Positions 35,240-46,959 of a DNA stretch of 64,000 nucleotides are shown here, piece after piece. The notes below the pieces were generated by a model. The model had not been told where the DNA came from and searched no databases. It worked only from the letters and a program-made list of their open reading frames with translations. Each line of letters starts with the position of its first letter. Positions within the stretch are counted from its first letter, which is position 1. Origin of the DNA: Desmodus rotundus (taxonomy: Eukaryota > Chordata > Mammalia > Chiroptera > Phyllostomidae); NCBI RefSeq assembly GCF_022682495.2, contig NC_071390.1:149396583-149460582 (forward strand), written 5' to 3'. The translations under genes were made by a program, and so were the position numbers.

Positions 35240-35760
35240 ATAAAACCCCTGTAGGCATACCTCCCCAGGGGGATTGCTTTAAGTCTTTCCTAGGTCAGGG
35301 AAATCTTCTGGTTTGGGGGAGTAGATCACCAGCTAAGTCCATAACAGGCAGCAGCAACGAACACGGGGAGAGGACAGTAGCTATTGCTGCTCCAACTCAG
35401 CCTTTATTAAATGCAGGTTCACATGAGATAAAACATTAAAATTACATTAATAGTCTATCCTCTATAATATCATACACAGTTAACACACAACAATCAATGG
35501 GGGATTAACAAACCCGAGCCCCAGCACCTCAGTCCCAGGTCCAGGAGACAGCATCGGCAAGCGGGTATCTCTATCCGATATCTTGGATATGCCACTCTGA
35601 CAGGCATTTGGCAGGGTTCCTGGCATGACTTAGGTAGTTTCCTTCTTGAACCAAAGTGTCATGGCTGACCGCCAGCAATCTTGGTTGACTGAGTTATGCC
35701 ATTTTGTTTTATAGACTATCCTATTTTGACTGAACCAATGCCGTTTTATTGGTCCTGCTC
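35240..35760 (-). mobile_element. Candidate ERV LTR
   Basis: On the minus strand a CCAAT box ('aaccaagatt' region and 'gaccaataaaacgg' near 35750) and a TATAAAAC (about 35711-35718) precede a region with AATAAAGG at about 35404, then a C/T-rich 'ctgtcctctccccgtgttcg' stretch that looks like U5. Composition differs from the flanks. Ends and duplication are not defined, and the retroviral class is unknown. Confidence 0.4.
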
Positions 35761-36429
35761 TCCACACTGCACTCTCCAGGTTTTATGAATTGCATAAGCT
35801 TAGATTTACACAGTTATTCAAAACCTCCACTCCTCTGTCTTCTTTGGTGTCTCTTTACACACACATTTCTACTCCGGACTCTCCTTGTGTCGAGCACTGC
35901 CACTCACCAAGTAGCCAACAGCCCCATATCAGACTCACCTCCAATATTTTACTACACGAGTTCTAACCTGGAGAGTGGTTGTTGCACTGAATGGTGTGTT
36001 TGGTGCCAGTGTACTCCTTTCTTGGTGAGTAACACCAAGGCCACCGACATTATTCTGAGTGTCTGCATATCGCAATTCAAGTTTTTCAAAGAACAACAAT
36101 TTCTATTTTCACTGGTTCACAGTCATTAGTTATTGTTAAACAGACTTTCTTAAATTTTCCTCTTTATTGGTTTCGTGTTTGGGAATAAGTCTGTTTTTTT
36201 TTTTTCCTCTACAGAATAAAGGTACCTCTTTTTAAAAAGTACTTGAGCATAACCATGTTAACAAAGTTTGTGGTCAATTTCACTAATCATTTTACTCCCC
36301 AATCCAAATGGTGTTGAGCTGAGAGCAGCAGGTAATGGGGTGCTGGCACAACGTGAGGTTGGAGAACAAGTGTTGTTTAGGATGGATGGGAAGTAGGAAT
36401 GCCCAGGGAAGCTGGTGGCAAAGTTCTAG
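35761..36429. other. Unclassified sequence
   Basis: The 126-residue frame at 35749-36129 is Cys/Ser-rich but matches no domain I know. The pyrimidine run 36193-36210 followed by 'acag' looks like a splice acceptor, but nothing else supports an exon. Confidence 0.3.
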
Positions 36430-36665
36430 TGTAAGGTGACAGTGGCAGTAGATATGAAGAAAAAGAGATGACTACAGAAGATACAAGGAAGGACTCTTGT
36501 GGCTGATCATATATGAAGTGAGGCAGAGGGAGGAGGTAGAAATTACACCAAGAATCTTAGAGGTGACTGGGAGAATGATGCAGAAATAAGGAAAGTCAAA
36601 AGAGAAGGACTTATTTTGGAAGAGGTGAGTTAGTTGGGCTTTTAACACTGGGTTTCAGGTGATGA
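36430..36665 (-). repeat. L2 fragment
   Basis: 'gaaattacaccaagaatctt' and 'agaaggacttattttggaag' resemble the antisense L2 region that encodes the segment after the RT YADD motif. Confidence 0.4.
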
Positions 36666-36904
36666 TGGAAATAAAGGCCTTGTAGTTAGAACTGGAGACA
36701 GGAAGACAGGAAGCAGAGATTGGCTCATTCCAGAGGTGAAGCACTGAGAAAGGATACATACTCTGAGGAAAGAGTTGGGGTGCAATGCCAATCACGGCTG
36801 AATCTTGGGAACCATCTAATGTGCTAGGGGAGCAGGATAAAACTGAATTAAACAAAGAAGGAATATAAGGCTATTGAAGGAGAAATAAAAGTTTCATTTT
36901 TCGA

Positions 36905-37100
36905 GTGCCTCACAGGTGTGAAGTATGATCTTTGGTGTTTTTCACGTTACTATGTGGACCACCCACCATAAATTCTGAGATGGATATTATCTTCCCCATT
37001 TCACAGGCGAGGAAATCAGTGATAAGAGTCACTTGGCCAAGGTCATTCAGTTAGTAAGTGGAAGAATTTGAATCCAAGTTCTTAGTTTGAACCCAAAGTA
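36905..37100 (+). repeat. MIR SINE
   Basis: 'cccatttcacaggcgaggaa', 'cacttggccaaggtcattca' and 'gttagtaagtggaagaattt' are strong MIR segments. Confidence 0.8.
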
Positions 37101-38544
37101 TTTGTGCTTCTTCTAAACCTTTCAAGATGTAAATGAATACAATTAAAAGATTGCTGAGACCTGTGAAAGCAAAGGGTCTTAATCTTTGGTCCTTCAGGGA
37201 TTCCTGGATAATCTTCAGGAAGTTTATTAATCCCTAAAATTACATGCAAAATTTTATTGTAAAAAAGATACATTTTTTTAATCCTGATTAGATGGTCTGT
37301 AACTTCCACCAGATTTCTAAAGAGTTTTTGAATCCTTCCCAAAATTTAGGAACAGCTGTTATAGACAGCTGTTTTAGTAGAACAGTGAATTTGAGGGAGT
37401 CATGGGCTAAACAGATAGTGAGGAAGACAAAAGTAGTATGTGACACATTCAAGAAACTTGGCTCTGACAGAAAGGAAAAAATGCTATGGTAATTTGAAGA
37501 GGCAAGTGAAACTTTAAAAATTTTTGTTGGATTGGGAAGCTGTGAGCTAGTTTGGAAACAGAGAGGAAGGCTCCAGTGAGGTGACATTGATGACTTAGGG
37601 GTGGGAGGGGGGACAGGTGTTAACTGAGGAGGAAATTTACCAGAGACAGGGTAGGCAGTTGACATTCTTTCCTGGGAATGTTAGTGGGCTTCATGCCTCC
37701 ACTAATCATTGCTGTCATTCCATTAGCTGATTCAATAATATTCTAAGAACATTCTGTTTCAGAAATACAGTGCAAAGGAAAAAGAAAAGGAGGTAGGGGA
37801 AGAAAGGAAGAACAGGAGAAACATTGTGGAATTCCTTCCTTCCTTCTTCTCTTCTCCTTCCCTTTCTTCTCCCTCTAAAAGAGAGGTGAGGAGCAGGTGG
37901 AAAGGGAAAAGTAGGACTGGAAATGATATTTTCCTAAGCCTGTCTTTATTCCTAGGGATCAAGGCTGATTCTGTGACGATGTTCACCTCAGGCATCCAGA
38001 GGGGTGGGGACTCCCAAGGAGAAGTCCATACTCTAAGCCTTCAGAGATGCTCTAAATGAAAAGCCCACTCTGTCTTGCAAGGACAGTCATTTTTGAACTT
38101 AGAATAAGGGGAAGGCATCCAGCTAGGATGTTTTTACTACAAAACTCTTCATCTCTTTTTATCTCCTGGGTTTCAGATGCATTTAATTATCTATCCCAAA
38201 TGCCATATTCTGCTTCTAATGAATTTTTTTAAACTTCTTGATGTAGATGCAAATTGAATTTGGTGTTGTGCTTACATAAAGAAAAACTATAAGTACTTCA
38301 TTGGCCTCTCCATGGACTACGAGCATTGTGTTTTGGAGCTTGTTTTTAAACAAAAATAGAATTTTATTATCATTATCAATTGATGCTCATGGAATATCAA
38401 AAATCAAATTTAGTTTATGTTTGCAACCTATGGGCATAATTAACTAATTCACTCAGGCACTACAGCTATGAGTTTCCAATTTAAAAAATATACATATAGA
38501 CAGATATATATGCACATACAAACATGATTTTCATTAGCATGAAA
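37101..38544. other. Unclassified sequence, with purine-rich and pyrimidine-rich patches
   Basis: Possible old repeat at about 37160-37290 ('ggtccttcagggattcctgg'), not named. Positions about 37770-37890 alternate between polypurine and polypyrimidine. Overlapping frames at 37759-38059 follow from this composition. Confidence 0.3.
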
Positions 38545-38640
38545 TGTATATTCAGATTCTATTATGTGCTGAGCATTGAGTCATCCTTAATTTCAAGGAG
38601 CTCAGATTCAAATAAGCAAACAGAAAGATAAACAAATTAA
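38545..38640 (-). repeat. L2 3' end, left of MIR
   Basis: 'attatgtgctgagcattgag', 'aaggagctcagattcaaata' and 'agcaaacagaaagataaaca' are antisense L2 tail. Confidence 0.55.
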
Positions 38641-38644
38641 TAGT

Positions 38645-38865
38645 TATAATAAAATAACATTTATTGAGTAGTGATTATGTGCCAGAAACTGTTCTAAATG
38701 CTTTACAATATTAACCCATTTAATCCTCACAATGAATCTATGTCAGAGGCACTGATTGCCCTCATTTTACAAATGAGAAGTCTGAGGAATAGAAGGGTGA
38801 CAAAACTTGTCTAAGGTCACACAGCTAGTGAGTGGTGGATCAAGGCAGCCCACCTTTTAAACCAT
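38645..38865 (+). repeat. MIR SINE, full length
   Basis: 'aacatttattgagtagtgat', 'gtgccagaaactgttctaaa', 'cccatttaatcctcacaatg' and 'aaggtcacacagctagtgag' make this one of the best-preserved MIRs here. Confidence 0.9.
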
Positions 38866-38869
38866 AAAA

Positions 38870-39240
38870 GTGAATATGAAAACAGAAGCCAGGATGGGAG
38901 GGGTTGAGGAGAAGGACTGATAGGGGATAGAGACGCTTCTTGTTGGAGATAAAAAGGATGAGTACACAGTTGATTATAAAAGTTTGAAACAGCGGGCTGA
39001 ATTCTAGAACTCAGGCAGTTTGGTGATGCTGGTATATGTTGTAGGAGGGGTAAGGCGTGGGTGGAAAATGAGATTGGAGAGGTGGTCAGAAAGCAGATCA
39101 TGAAAGACCTTGAATGCGGCAGCAGGCGGCTCAGATGCTGTCCTACAGCTTATGAAAGACTGAAGTAGAGACACAGCCACATCTGTGGGCAAAACACTGA
39201 AGCTGGCATATGAGTGTCTTATTCTCTGAAGTGCCATAGA
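38870..39240 (-). mobile_element. L2 fragment, right of MIR
   Basis: 'gagattggagaggtggtcag' and 'cagatcatgaaagaccttga' correspond to antisense L2 'gaggtcagagaggtag ... cagatcatgtagggccttg'. It probably continues 38545-38640. Confidence 0.5.
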
Positions 39241-40054
39241 TTCTTAGTTTTCTGTTTTTTTTTTAAATCATACTTAAAAAAAGAAAAATACACAAGGAAT
39301 CATAAAGGTTTATTAAAACAATATAAATTAAGGAAAATTTTAAGTTATAGTTGACTTGGTTCATTAATTAGTAAATAACATACCTACTTTGTATCCTTTA
39401 ATTTAATGAGATTTATGAGATTAATTAAGAATTAATAAGAATATATAAAATGATAGTGAAAAAAATTTACTAAAACCTGATTGTCTTCCATGCTTTTAGA
39501 AATAACATGTTTCTTGAGTTTATATGGTAATTTACTTTATGCCTTTATTTGCCCCCAAACGCAAGACAGCTTTATTCCAAATCTCAGTCCTCTACATAAT
39601 GTGTGATATGTGTATTTCCTGCCTGTGTGATTCTAGGTCCTCCATCTTTCTAGAAACATACTTACTTGGAACATACATATTAAATAGGAGGTGGCCCCAT
39701 CTCTGCTGTGTATTGTGGGAAAAACACACCTTCTCTAAGATTCACCAAAGCTTCCCAGGGAGTCTCACATCAGAGTCACTTCCAGCTTTGAATTCCAGCT
39801 CCCACTAAATTACTTTCTTTCTTATAATCTTACCTGCTTATTTAGTGTTTTTCCCTCTTGCCTAAATGAAAGAGCTAGTTTCTTCTTAAGGAGAACTGCA
39901 AATAGCTTTTAAGGTAAAAATATATTCTTTTCTGTTCCAATAATACCTCACATTACTACATGTATTATAGTTCCACAGTACACTACAGTTTCCAAAACAT
40001 TTTCACAATAGAGTAGGTAGGATTGTTCTCATCTTAGCAGAAAATGGAGGAGGG
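39241..40054. other. Unclassified AT-rich sequence
   Basis: A weak MIR-like stretch at about 39945-40050 is not called. No exon seen. Confidence 0.3.
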
Positions 40055-40200
40055 GACTAATATGTATAGATTGTCTTTTATGAGCTAGGCATAGTGCTCC
40101 CTGCTTTACAGGTTTTAGCTCATTAGCATATATAATCCAATTAAGCACAACTGTCCAATCATTCTTCACAACAATTTACAAGGTAGGCATTTGTATTAGT
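40055..40200 (+). repeat. MIR SINE
   Basis: 'tgagctaggcatagtgctcc', 'aatcattcttcacaacaatt' and 'tacaaggtaggcatttg' match MIR. Confidence 0.6.
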
Positions 40201-40216
40201 TATTTACTGCCATACA

Positions 40217-40613
40217 CAGCTGACTTTTGAACAGCAGAGGTTTGAACTGTGTAGGCCCGCTTATATGTAATTTTTTTTCAATATGTATAGAGTTGACCCT
40301 CTATAATCCCAGGTTTTGAATTCATGAATTCAGCCAACTTCATATGGAAAACAGTATTTTTGATCAGAGGTTGGGAGTCCACAGATACAGAGAGCCAATG
40401 GCGTGCATTGTTCTACACCATTTTATATAAGGGGCTTCGGCATCCCAGGATTTTGGTGTATGTACAGGATTTGGGAACCAATCCCCTACCAATACTGAAG
40501 GATGACTCTCGTTAGGTTTTTGGAAAGTCAAAAGCTCTAGGTGGATTTTTGACTGCAGGTTGGGAGTGGGGTGGTTCAGTACTCTCAACCCACATGTTGT
40601 TCAAGGGCAACTG
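40217..40613 (+). mobile_element. Tigger-like DNA transposon with inverted termini
   Basis: Left 'cagctgacttttgaacagca' and right 'gttgttcaagggcaactg' are imperfect inverted repeats of a TcMar-Tigger family. TA follows the right end and lies 3 bp before the left end. Interior is non-coding. Confidence 0.7.
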
Positions 40614-40957
40614 TATTACAATCCATTTCTCATGTAGGTCACTTTAGTCACCTCTTTTAGTCTCTGTCAGGTTTACAATTCTACACATTACCTTGAACAG
40701 CACAAAATGGCTTACAGCACAGATAGATACCTCGTCGTTAGGAGGCTGGAGTGGTACAAGGAGGAAAAGATAAAAAGGAGAAAGCTCTTAATATGCTTAG
40801 ATATTTTTTGATGCTTGAATATTTTGATAGGGACAAAGAGAGTTAGGATATAAGTGACAGAGGATCAGAGGGGACACAAAAAGTGAATGGCCAAGTTTAC
40901 CTGGGAGGATTGGATCCAGAGCATCTTATCTGAGGGTATCATTAAGCTAAGTCCTTT
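40614..40957. other. Unclassified sequence
   Basis: No element recognised. Confidence 0.3.
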
Positions 40958-41135
40958 TTTCTTTTTAACAAAATTTACCATTAGCCGTTTTCAGTAGCTA
41001 TGCACATGTCAGTGTCATTAAGCATATTCGCATTGTTGTACACCATCACCACTGTTTCTTCCAAGAACTTTTGATCGTCCCGTACTGAAACTCTGTACCA
41101 TTGAAGAATAACTCCCCTTCCCCTCTCTTCTTTAT
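40958..41135 (-). mobile_element. Old L1 fragment
   Basis: 'caaaatttaccattagccgt', 'cattgttgtacaccatcacc' and 'actgaaactctgtaccattg' are antisense L1M segments. Confidence 0.65.
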
Positions 41136-41533
41136 ATGTATATTTAGTTCAAGTGGAATTATTTAGTCAAAATCTCAGAATGTTAGTGCTTCAAGCCTTT
41201 CTGTCTTAACATTTAAGCATAGTAAACATTTAAGTCTGTTATGTAACTACAGGAGACTAAGAAGTTCACTTTGGAGACAATATTAAAATTTTATTTATAG
41301 ATTTAGAAGAATGGACAGAAATAGAAATCATCAATATATTATTTGCTGTGGCTAATAGTTGATATTCATTCTTTGGGCACAACATGTAAAAACTAAAGAT
41401 ATGTATGCTGAGAAATAAAGGTCTACTGACATGCTACTTATAATACAAAATGTTCTACATATACAGGCCATAGTTTCCCAGACAATGAATGTGAGTCTTG
41501 AAGATAGCTAGGTGTTTGCCGAATGAAGGTTAT
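41136..41533. other. Unclassified sequence
   Basis: No element recognised. Confidence 0.3.
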
Positions 41534-41977
41534 TGTGAGGGATTGTGCTCTCTCAAAAGATATGGTCCAGGTCTAATCTGTGGTACCTGTGGTGTGATCT
41601 TATAGGGCCTTTGTAAATGAAATCAAGTTAAGGTAAAGTCATATTGAATGAGGGTGGGCCCCAAGCCAAAGACTGCTGACCTTATAAGAAAAAGGAAGTT
41701 TAGACCCAGAAACACACAGAATGCCATGTGACACAGACGGAGGGGTGGAAGGGATGCGTGGACAAGCCACAGAAAGCCAAGCTTAGCTGGTAACCACCAG
41801 AAGCCAGGAGAGAGACATGGAACAGATTCTCCCTCAGAGCCCCCAGGAGAAGCCAACACTGCTGGCACTTTAATTTTGGACCGTTAGGCTTTAGGACTGT
41901 GAGACAATCAATTTCTATTGCTTTAAATCATGAAAACTTGTGGTAATTTGTTGTGGTAGCCCTAGCAAACTAATACA
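41534..41977 (+). mobile_element. MLT1-type LTR (ERVL-MaLR)
   Basis: 'gatcttatagggcctttgta', 'gaagccaggagagagacatg', 'cccccaggagaagccaacac' and the end 'ggtaatttgttgtggtagcc ... aaactaataca' are classic MLT1 3' LTR features. Nearly complete, solo. Confidence 0.8.
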
Positions 41978-42727
41978 GATGGGACATGGAACAATACACG
42001 AAAGAGAAGACTCAGCAGATTTAAGGTTTGGGTTGTGAAACAGCCTGGGCAGGTTTTTGAGGAAGATCCCTAGGAATATTTCATAGGTGGGGTTGCAGGC
42101 TCCTAACTTTGTCATTAGGAGGCGACTAACTGTTTGTTGTTCTTAGGCAAGGTATAGCTAGAGCTGCCAAAATATTAGCTGAATATCTACAATAAGAGCA
42201 TTTAAGTTCTGAAAAATAGCATTATACATGCTTGTATTATAAATTGCTCTAAAAATTAGGAGAAAATTGTCCTCTTATATTCCAAATGTGGTTAAAAAAG
42301 TCATAATTGCCTTATGAAAATTAATGAAAGGAATCCTTCCCCCTTGTTGGAACATTTATGCTGACTTGGATGTAGGCTGATGGTAAATTCCTCTGTGTCT
42401 GTTTCTTGCCAAGGAACTCCTATAGCCTTGGGACCTAGGATGATTGGATTGAGAGAGGATGATAAGCTGATTTCTAAGGAGATTGGGCCTGATCAGCCAC
42501 TGGGTATTTGCTTTGATGAATAAAATGTCTACTAGAGTGGAGCACCAGAAATCCTTCTGAGCCGGTTCAGGGCACGGCTCTCCTCTAAATAAATACTGAA
42601 GAAATATTTAAAGGGCACTTATTTGAAGTGGCATCAGGTTATTCAGTGTTACTGGGGAAAGGTTGGGGGCACAGACTGGCACTTGCACATCTCCATCTGT
42701 CCTTCATGGACCCCCGTTGGTGTAATT
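41978..42727. other. Unclassified sequence
   Basis: No exon or repeat recognised. Confidence 0.35.
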
Positions 42728-42940
42728 ATAATAATAGGTTTCACAAAACGAGCTCTTCCTATGTGTCAGGCACAGGGTTAAGTAACTGATGAACAACATT
42801 ACTTTGATCTTCAAATCAACCCTAGGAGACAGATACTATTATTGGTCCATATGATAGAGGGAAACTGAAATTTTGAGGGCTAAGAAACATGCCCAAAGTC
42901 ACATGGCCACATAAATAATGGAGCCAAAGATGACAGACAA
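42728..42940 (+). repeat. MIR SINE
   Basis: 'cctatgtgtcaggcacaggg', 'caaccctaggagacagatac' and 'catgcccaaagtcacatggc' follow MIR order. Confidence 0.8.
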
Positions 42941-43129
42941 ACTTCGAAGCACCACTCGCTTTGGGGAAGTGACTTAATTAGGAGAGTGATGACGAAGGAT
43001 AACACAGAAAAGGAGAATGGCATCAGATCGTAGGCAGCCGTGGATATCCCAATAGAGGCTGGAATTTATAGATAATAGAACCCAGTGAAAAATTTTAAAC
43101 ACAGGAGTTGAAGAGTACCCAGCAATTGG

Positions 43130-43255
43130 TAACCTTCAAGAAGTATCTCCTGAATGGACACAGTCTAGCTGTGGTTTACAGGCTCTGGAGAATGGATTGC
43201 GGAAGTGCAGGACCAGAGCAAGGGAGACCAGTTAGGAAGCTGGTGAATAAGCCAA
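43130..43255 (-). repeat. L2 fragment
   Basis: 'agaatggattgcggaagtgc' and 'gggagaccagttaggaagct' match the antisense L2 stretch 'ggagaccagttaggaggct'. Confidence 0.55.
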
Positions 43256-43428
43256 GTGAAAAAGAATCGAAAATTCTCAGCGTGCTACACAGAGTTCCTA
43301 ATGATCTTATCTCTGCTTTTTCATATTAAAAAAAATCTTGTACAGGTGAGCGAGGATGTTTGTGGAATGACCCATGACCGCCTGGATAGCACTTAACTCC
43401 TTCCAAAACATTTAAATCCCATCTTTCC

Positions 43429-43638
43429 ATAGAGGCAGACTCATAGATGGAGAACAGGATGACAGCTAGTGGGGGGAGGGAGGTTAGTAGGTGGAGGGAT
43501 TGAGCAAAATGGAGAAAGGACTCATGGACATGGACAACAGTGTGGTGATTGAGGGAGGAGGTAGGGGGTGTAAGGGACCTAATTGGTAATGGAAAAAATA
43601 CAGTTAAAAATGAGAAAAAAAAGAAAAAGAAAAAGAAA
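43429..43638 (+). mobile_element. 5'-truncated L1 3' UTR with target-site duplication
   Basis: Only the 3' UTR and A/G-rich tail remain. It shares 'ggactcatggacatggacaa' and 'agtgtggtgattg' with the 59 kb L1, so it is the same subfamily. The 9-bp duplication 'catctttcc' is at 43420-43428 and 43639-43647. Confidence 0.85.
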
Positions 43639-43647
43639 CATCTTTCC

Positions 43648-45993
43648 CACAACAACAACATGAATCCTATAGGCAATCAATCAATTGTGAAGAATTTACA
43701 GTCCATCTTGGAGCAGAAAAGAAACCTGAGTTCAGATTCATGCCTTAACTGGTATACCTTCTTCTTTTTATATCTAGTCCTTCTTCTATATCTAGTCCTT
43801 TCTGTGGGTTGGCCAGCTGAACTCACGCCTGTGTATGATGTCTCTGGTTTGCCAGGAAGGCAGTGTACTCAGTTGTTTCTCACTGCCATTTGGCCATCTT
43901 TAATTCCTTCCAAACCTTTCAGTCTTGGACTCCAACTATCTTCCCATGCAAGTAGAGAAAAACAAAGCAGAAGAACTCTTTTATGGACTCGGGAGGAACT
44001 GATTCCAGTCCACTGGAGGAAAGTGAGAGTTTGAAGACTAGTGTTGGTTCATTGGCTGGCTTATGGCCAGGAGGAATCTTTTCTTCCTTCTGCTAAGGTA
44101 ATAAAGCAGTATCCCTTCCTGTCAGAGAGACAAGGTAAGTCCTAGTGTGCGCTGAGTGACCCATACAGGGGGATTCTCTCTTCCACCTCCCTAGTCCGTT
44201 TTAAATGAGATTTCTGTTTATTAATTTTTACACTGTGAAACATAGCCAGTGTTTAAAATAAGAACAAATTTATAATTAACCAAATTATACTAACAATAAT
44301 AAATACTCAAAGTCCATCACTTCCTAATTATTTTATTGCATTGTACTATTATGTATGCTCTTGAGGTTACACACATCTATTATGTCTGTACAATGGAAAT
44401 CTTATACAAAGATGTGCTACTCTGCATCTCTTCCCAATGCCACGTTCACTGACTTCACACTGGTAGCTTGAAATTGGCCACTGCAGAAGGGTTTGCTCCT
44501 TAATAACCAGCAAATAGTACAAGTAGGCTTTTTCATCCCTGACGGGCAGCTTGTTGGACACTTACCAGGAACTGCACCACTGGCCGCAGCCACACTTTGG
44601 TTAACAATGGACACTCCCCTGGGGCCTTCAGGCCAAGGGACCGTACAGCTTCTCACTGTTAACATCTGGGTTCTTGTTGGTTCTCTTACCACTGAGCACA
44701 CCTCTCAAAGGAGTCCCTTCATTCAACTCAGGTTAGTTAAACCCCTTTGAGTATATTATCTGTTTTCTGCAAGAATGAGAAGGGGGCCATTGCCAGATAC
44801 CAGTATGTATGTCTAAAGTGCAATTGAGAGATGGCAATACTGTAAAATGAGACTAATTCTTACATAAAAAGATGATCCTCTGGACAAATAAGTTTAGGAA
44901 AGACTGGGCCTAAGACACTCAGAATGTTTCTTTAGTTTGGGACTTCTCAGAGACTTAATATAACTACTGTGTATTAGGAATAAGTCTTACTTCTTTGGCT
45001 ATTGTTTCCATAAACCATTTTTTTGCAAGCAATTTTCCAAGAAACACTTCCATGTAGTGGTTTCAGAAATGCAGTGTTCGGACCTACACTGGGAACTGAC
45101 CTAAAAGGGAAGATTCTTTAAGAGGTCTCATAGTATGTTTTTGCTTTTTAGACTAACTGAGCTGATAGATGCTGTCATTTTAATAAATATTTATACTAAC
45201 ATCTCTTTCAGCCAGTGATAGTGAAGAATAGTCCTGTACACATAAGTACAATTTTAAATGTCTAAAGATTATTCCTCTAAGGAGTGGAAATCAATTTAAA
45301 GCATTTTGGATGGAATGTGTCTTTAAATGTACAGCGGTTTTATGATGTAGGTACAGTGACTACTGGAAACATTTCCCAGTATGCCCTGGGGGTCAGTAGC
45401 TGTTGATTTGTTTTTACATTTAATGACTCCAAACTGTTGGTTTGTGTTTTTATGCGTGTACTTTAGATGTTATTACTTCACTTTCTGTCAGGTTGTGAGG
45501 CATCACTGCTTGCAGTGGTCAGTGTGTCCAATGGTAACTCCCCTCTCACTTCCAGCCATCTCTGACGTGGGGGGTCCAGATATCCATGCTGGTTAGAATC
45601 AGGTACACAGCCCTGGGGAATGCTTGTTCCTTGTATTCTAGTTTGATAAGCTTACAAGATAAATGGCCCCCTCATTAAGAGACATAATATATCAAACTCA
45701 GCCCAAATTTAAAACATACTAGAACTAAGTTGAGTCTGTTTAATTATCATAAATATGTATAGTGAATTTTAAAGGCAAGGTAATAAACCCCAGTAAACAG
45801 AATACATTTTGTTTTTTTGTGGCTATCGACCCTTTGGCCTAAAGTTCTCATTTTCATAAGATACCCTTTTAAATTACAGACAACTTTTCATCATTTGATG
45901 AAACTAAATCTATTTTCTTGACAACCATTTTGTGAGTTTTATGTCAGACAAATTAATTCTGAAGGGAAAAATAAATGTTCACTTTCTGCTGCC
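43648..45993. other. Unclassified sequence, about 2.3 kb
   Basis: No exon or repeat recognised. A 17-18 bp tandem pair ('tatatctagtccttctt') lies at about 43769-43803. The 161-residue frame at 43549-44034 starts inside the L1 tail and has no domain. Confidence 0.35.
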
Positions 45994-46185
45994 TTTTTTT
46001 TTTTTTTTTTTTGGACTGGCTTTTCAGTCCAGGATTGAAATCATCTCTGTGGGGTGACAGCTCAGAGAACCCAAACATCTGAAGGAGAGAGAACACAACA
46101 ATCACAAGAGAAACCCCCAGGAGCTCTGAAAAGGCACCCGCCTGAGGCAACTCATACTTACATAAGCTTCCATTATGCATGAAGT
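45994..46185 (-). mobile_element. Possible retrocopy headed by poly(T)
   Basis: Nineteen T (45994-46012) followed by unique sequence read on the minus strand as a short poly(A)-tailed transcript copy. A hairpin (ggactg, 6-nt loop, cagtcc) occupies 46013-46030. No target duplication was found and the source transcript is not known. Confidence 0.3.
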
Positions 46186-46675
46186 TACTGGAGATCTTTG
46201 CAATGGCTCATGGGAGACCTATTTACATGGATTTTGTTACAGACACTAACCACATTTGGAGTCAGACAGAGTGGTGTCTGATGTTAAAGAAATAAATAAA
46301 AACACCCGCATGAAAAGCATCTCTTCTTGTCAGGAGCAGTCATTGGTGTGACTCATGACCTTGAAGCTGTGTTTGGACCTGATGGAGGATGGTCATCAGT
46401 CCAGCTCAAGAGATGGTCATGGTCATCAGTTTTTAGAAAGGTGTCATTTTTTTGGTTAATGCTGGGAATGTGCAGTGAGGTATACATGTACACGTGAGTA
46501 CACACATGGAGATGTTTAGTTTCATTTTAGGTTTTCGTGCTCTTCTTAGGAAGAATTTTGAAAGATCTTTACTTAGTTGAAAGAGACTGTTTCCTTAAAA
46601 TATGACATTCACTTTCTGACGGAAAGAAATCTAATTTAAACTAAACCCGAAGAAAATTGAGTTAAGGTTGGCTAT
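46186..46675. other. Unclassified sequence
   Basis: Only a short direct repeat 'ggtcatcagt' (46390-46399, 46421-46430) is noted. Confidence 0.3.
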
Positions 46676-46912
46676 GGTGGTAATAATAACTATAGTGACC
46701 ACTGCCATTTATCGGGTTTCTGTTATGAGCAGTGTACTAGGTCCTTTACACTTATTCATATGCAGAATCCTCAGCACAACTGGATGACAGCCCCATTTTA
46801 CAGATACACAAACCAATTTAGAGAAACTAATCAATTTACCCAAGTTCACACATCAGCGAAGTACTGGAGCTGGGGTTAAAACACCAGGCACATTTGACTC
46901 ACTTGCTCCTTT
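46676..46912 (+). repeat. MIR SINE, near full length
   Basis: 'gagcagtgtactaggtcctt', 'gacagccccattttacagat' and 'caatttacccaagttcacac' are clear MIR segments. Confidence 0.85.
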
Positions 46913-46959
46913 GAGTTGCTTAATCATTCCCTCTCTCTCTGTGTCACGCTGGTAGAGCA

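Noticed and set aside
35749..36129. 126-residue open frame, Cys/Ser-rich
   Set aside because: Cysteines show no zinc-finger or secreted-peptide spacing, and there is no signal or promoter context.
36193..36214. Polypyrimidine run followed by 'acag', like a splice acceptor
   Set aside because: No open exon with a donor site follows. Such runs are frequent by chance in AT-rich DNA.
43549..44034. 161-residue plus-strand open frame
   Set aside because: Begins in the A/G-rich L1 tail (lysine run) and continues into unique sequence with no domain or splice signals.
46013..46185. Idea of a snoRNA retrocopy next to the poly(T)
   Set aside because: C and D boxes are only approximate and no terminal stem was found.
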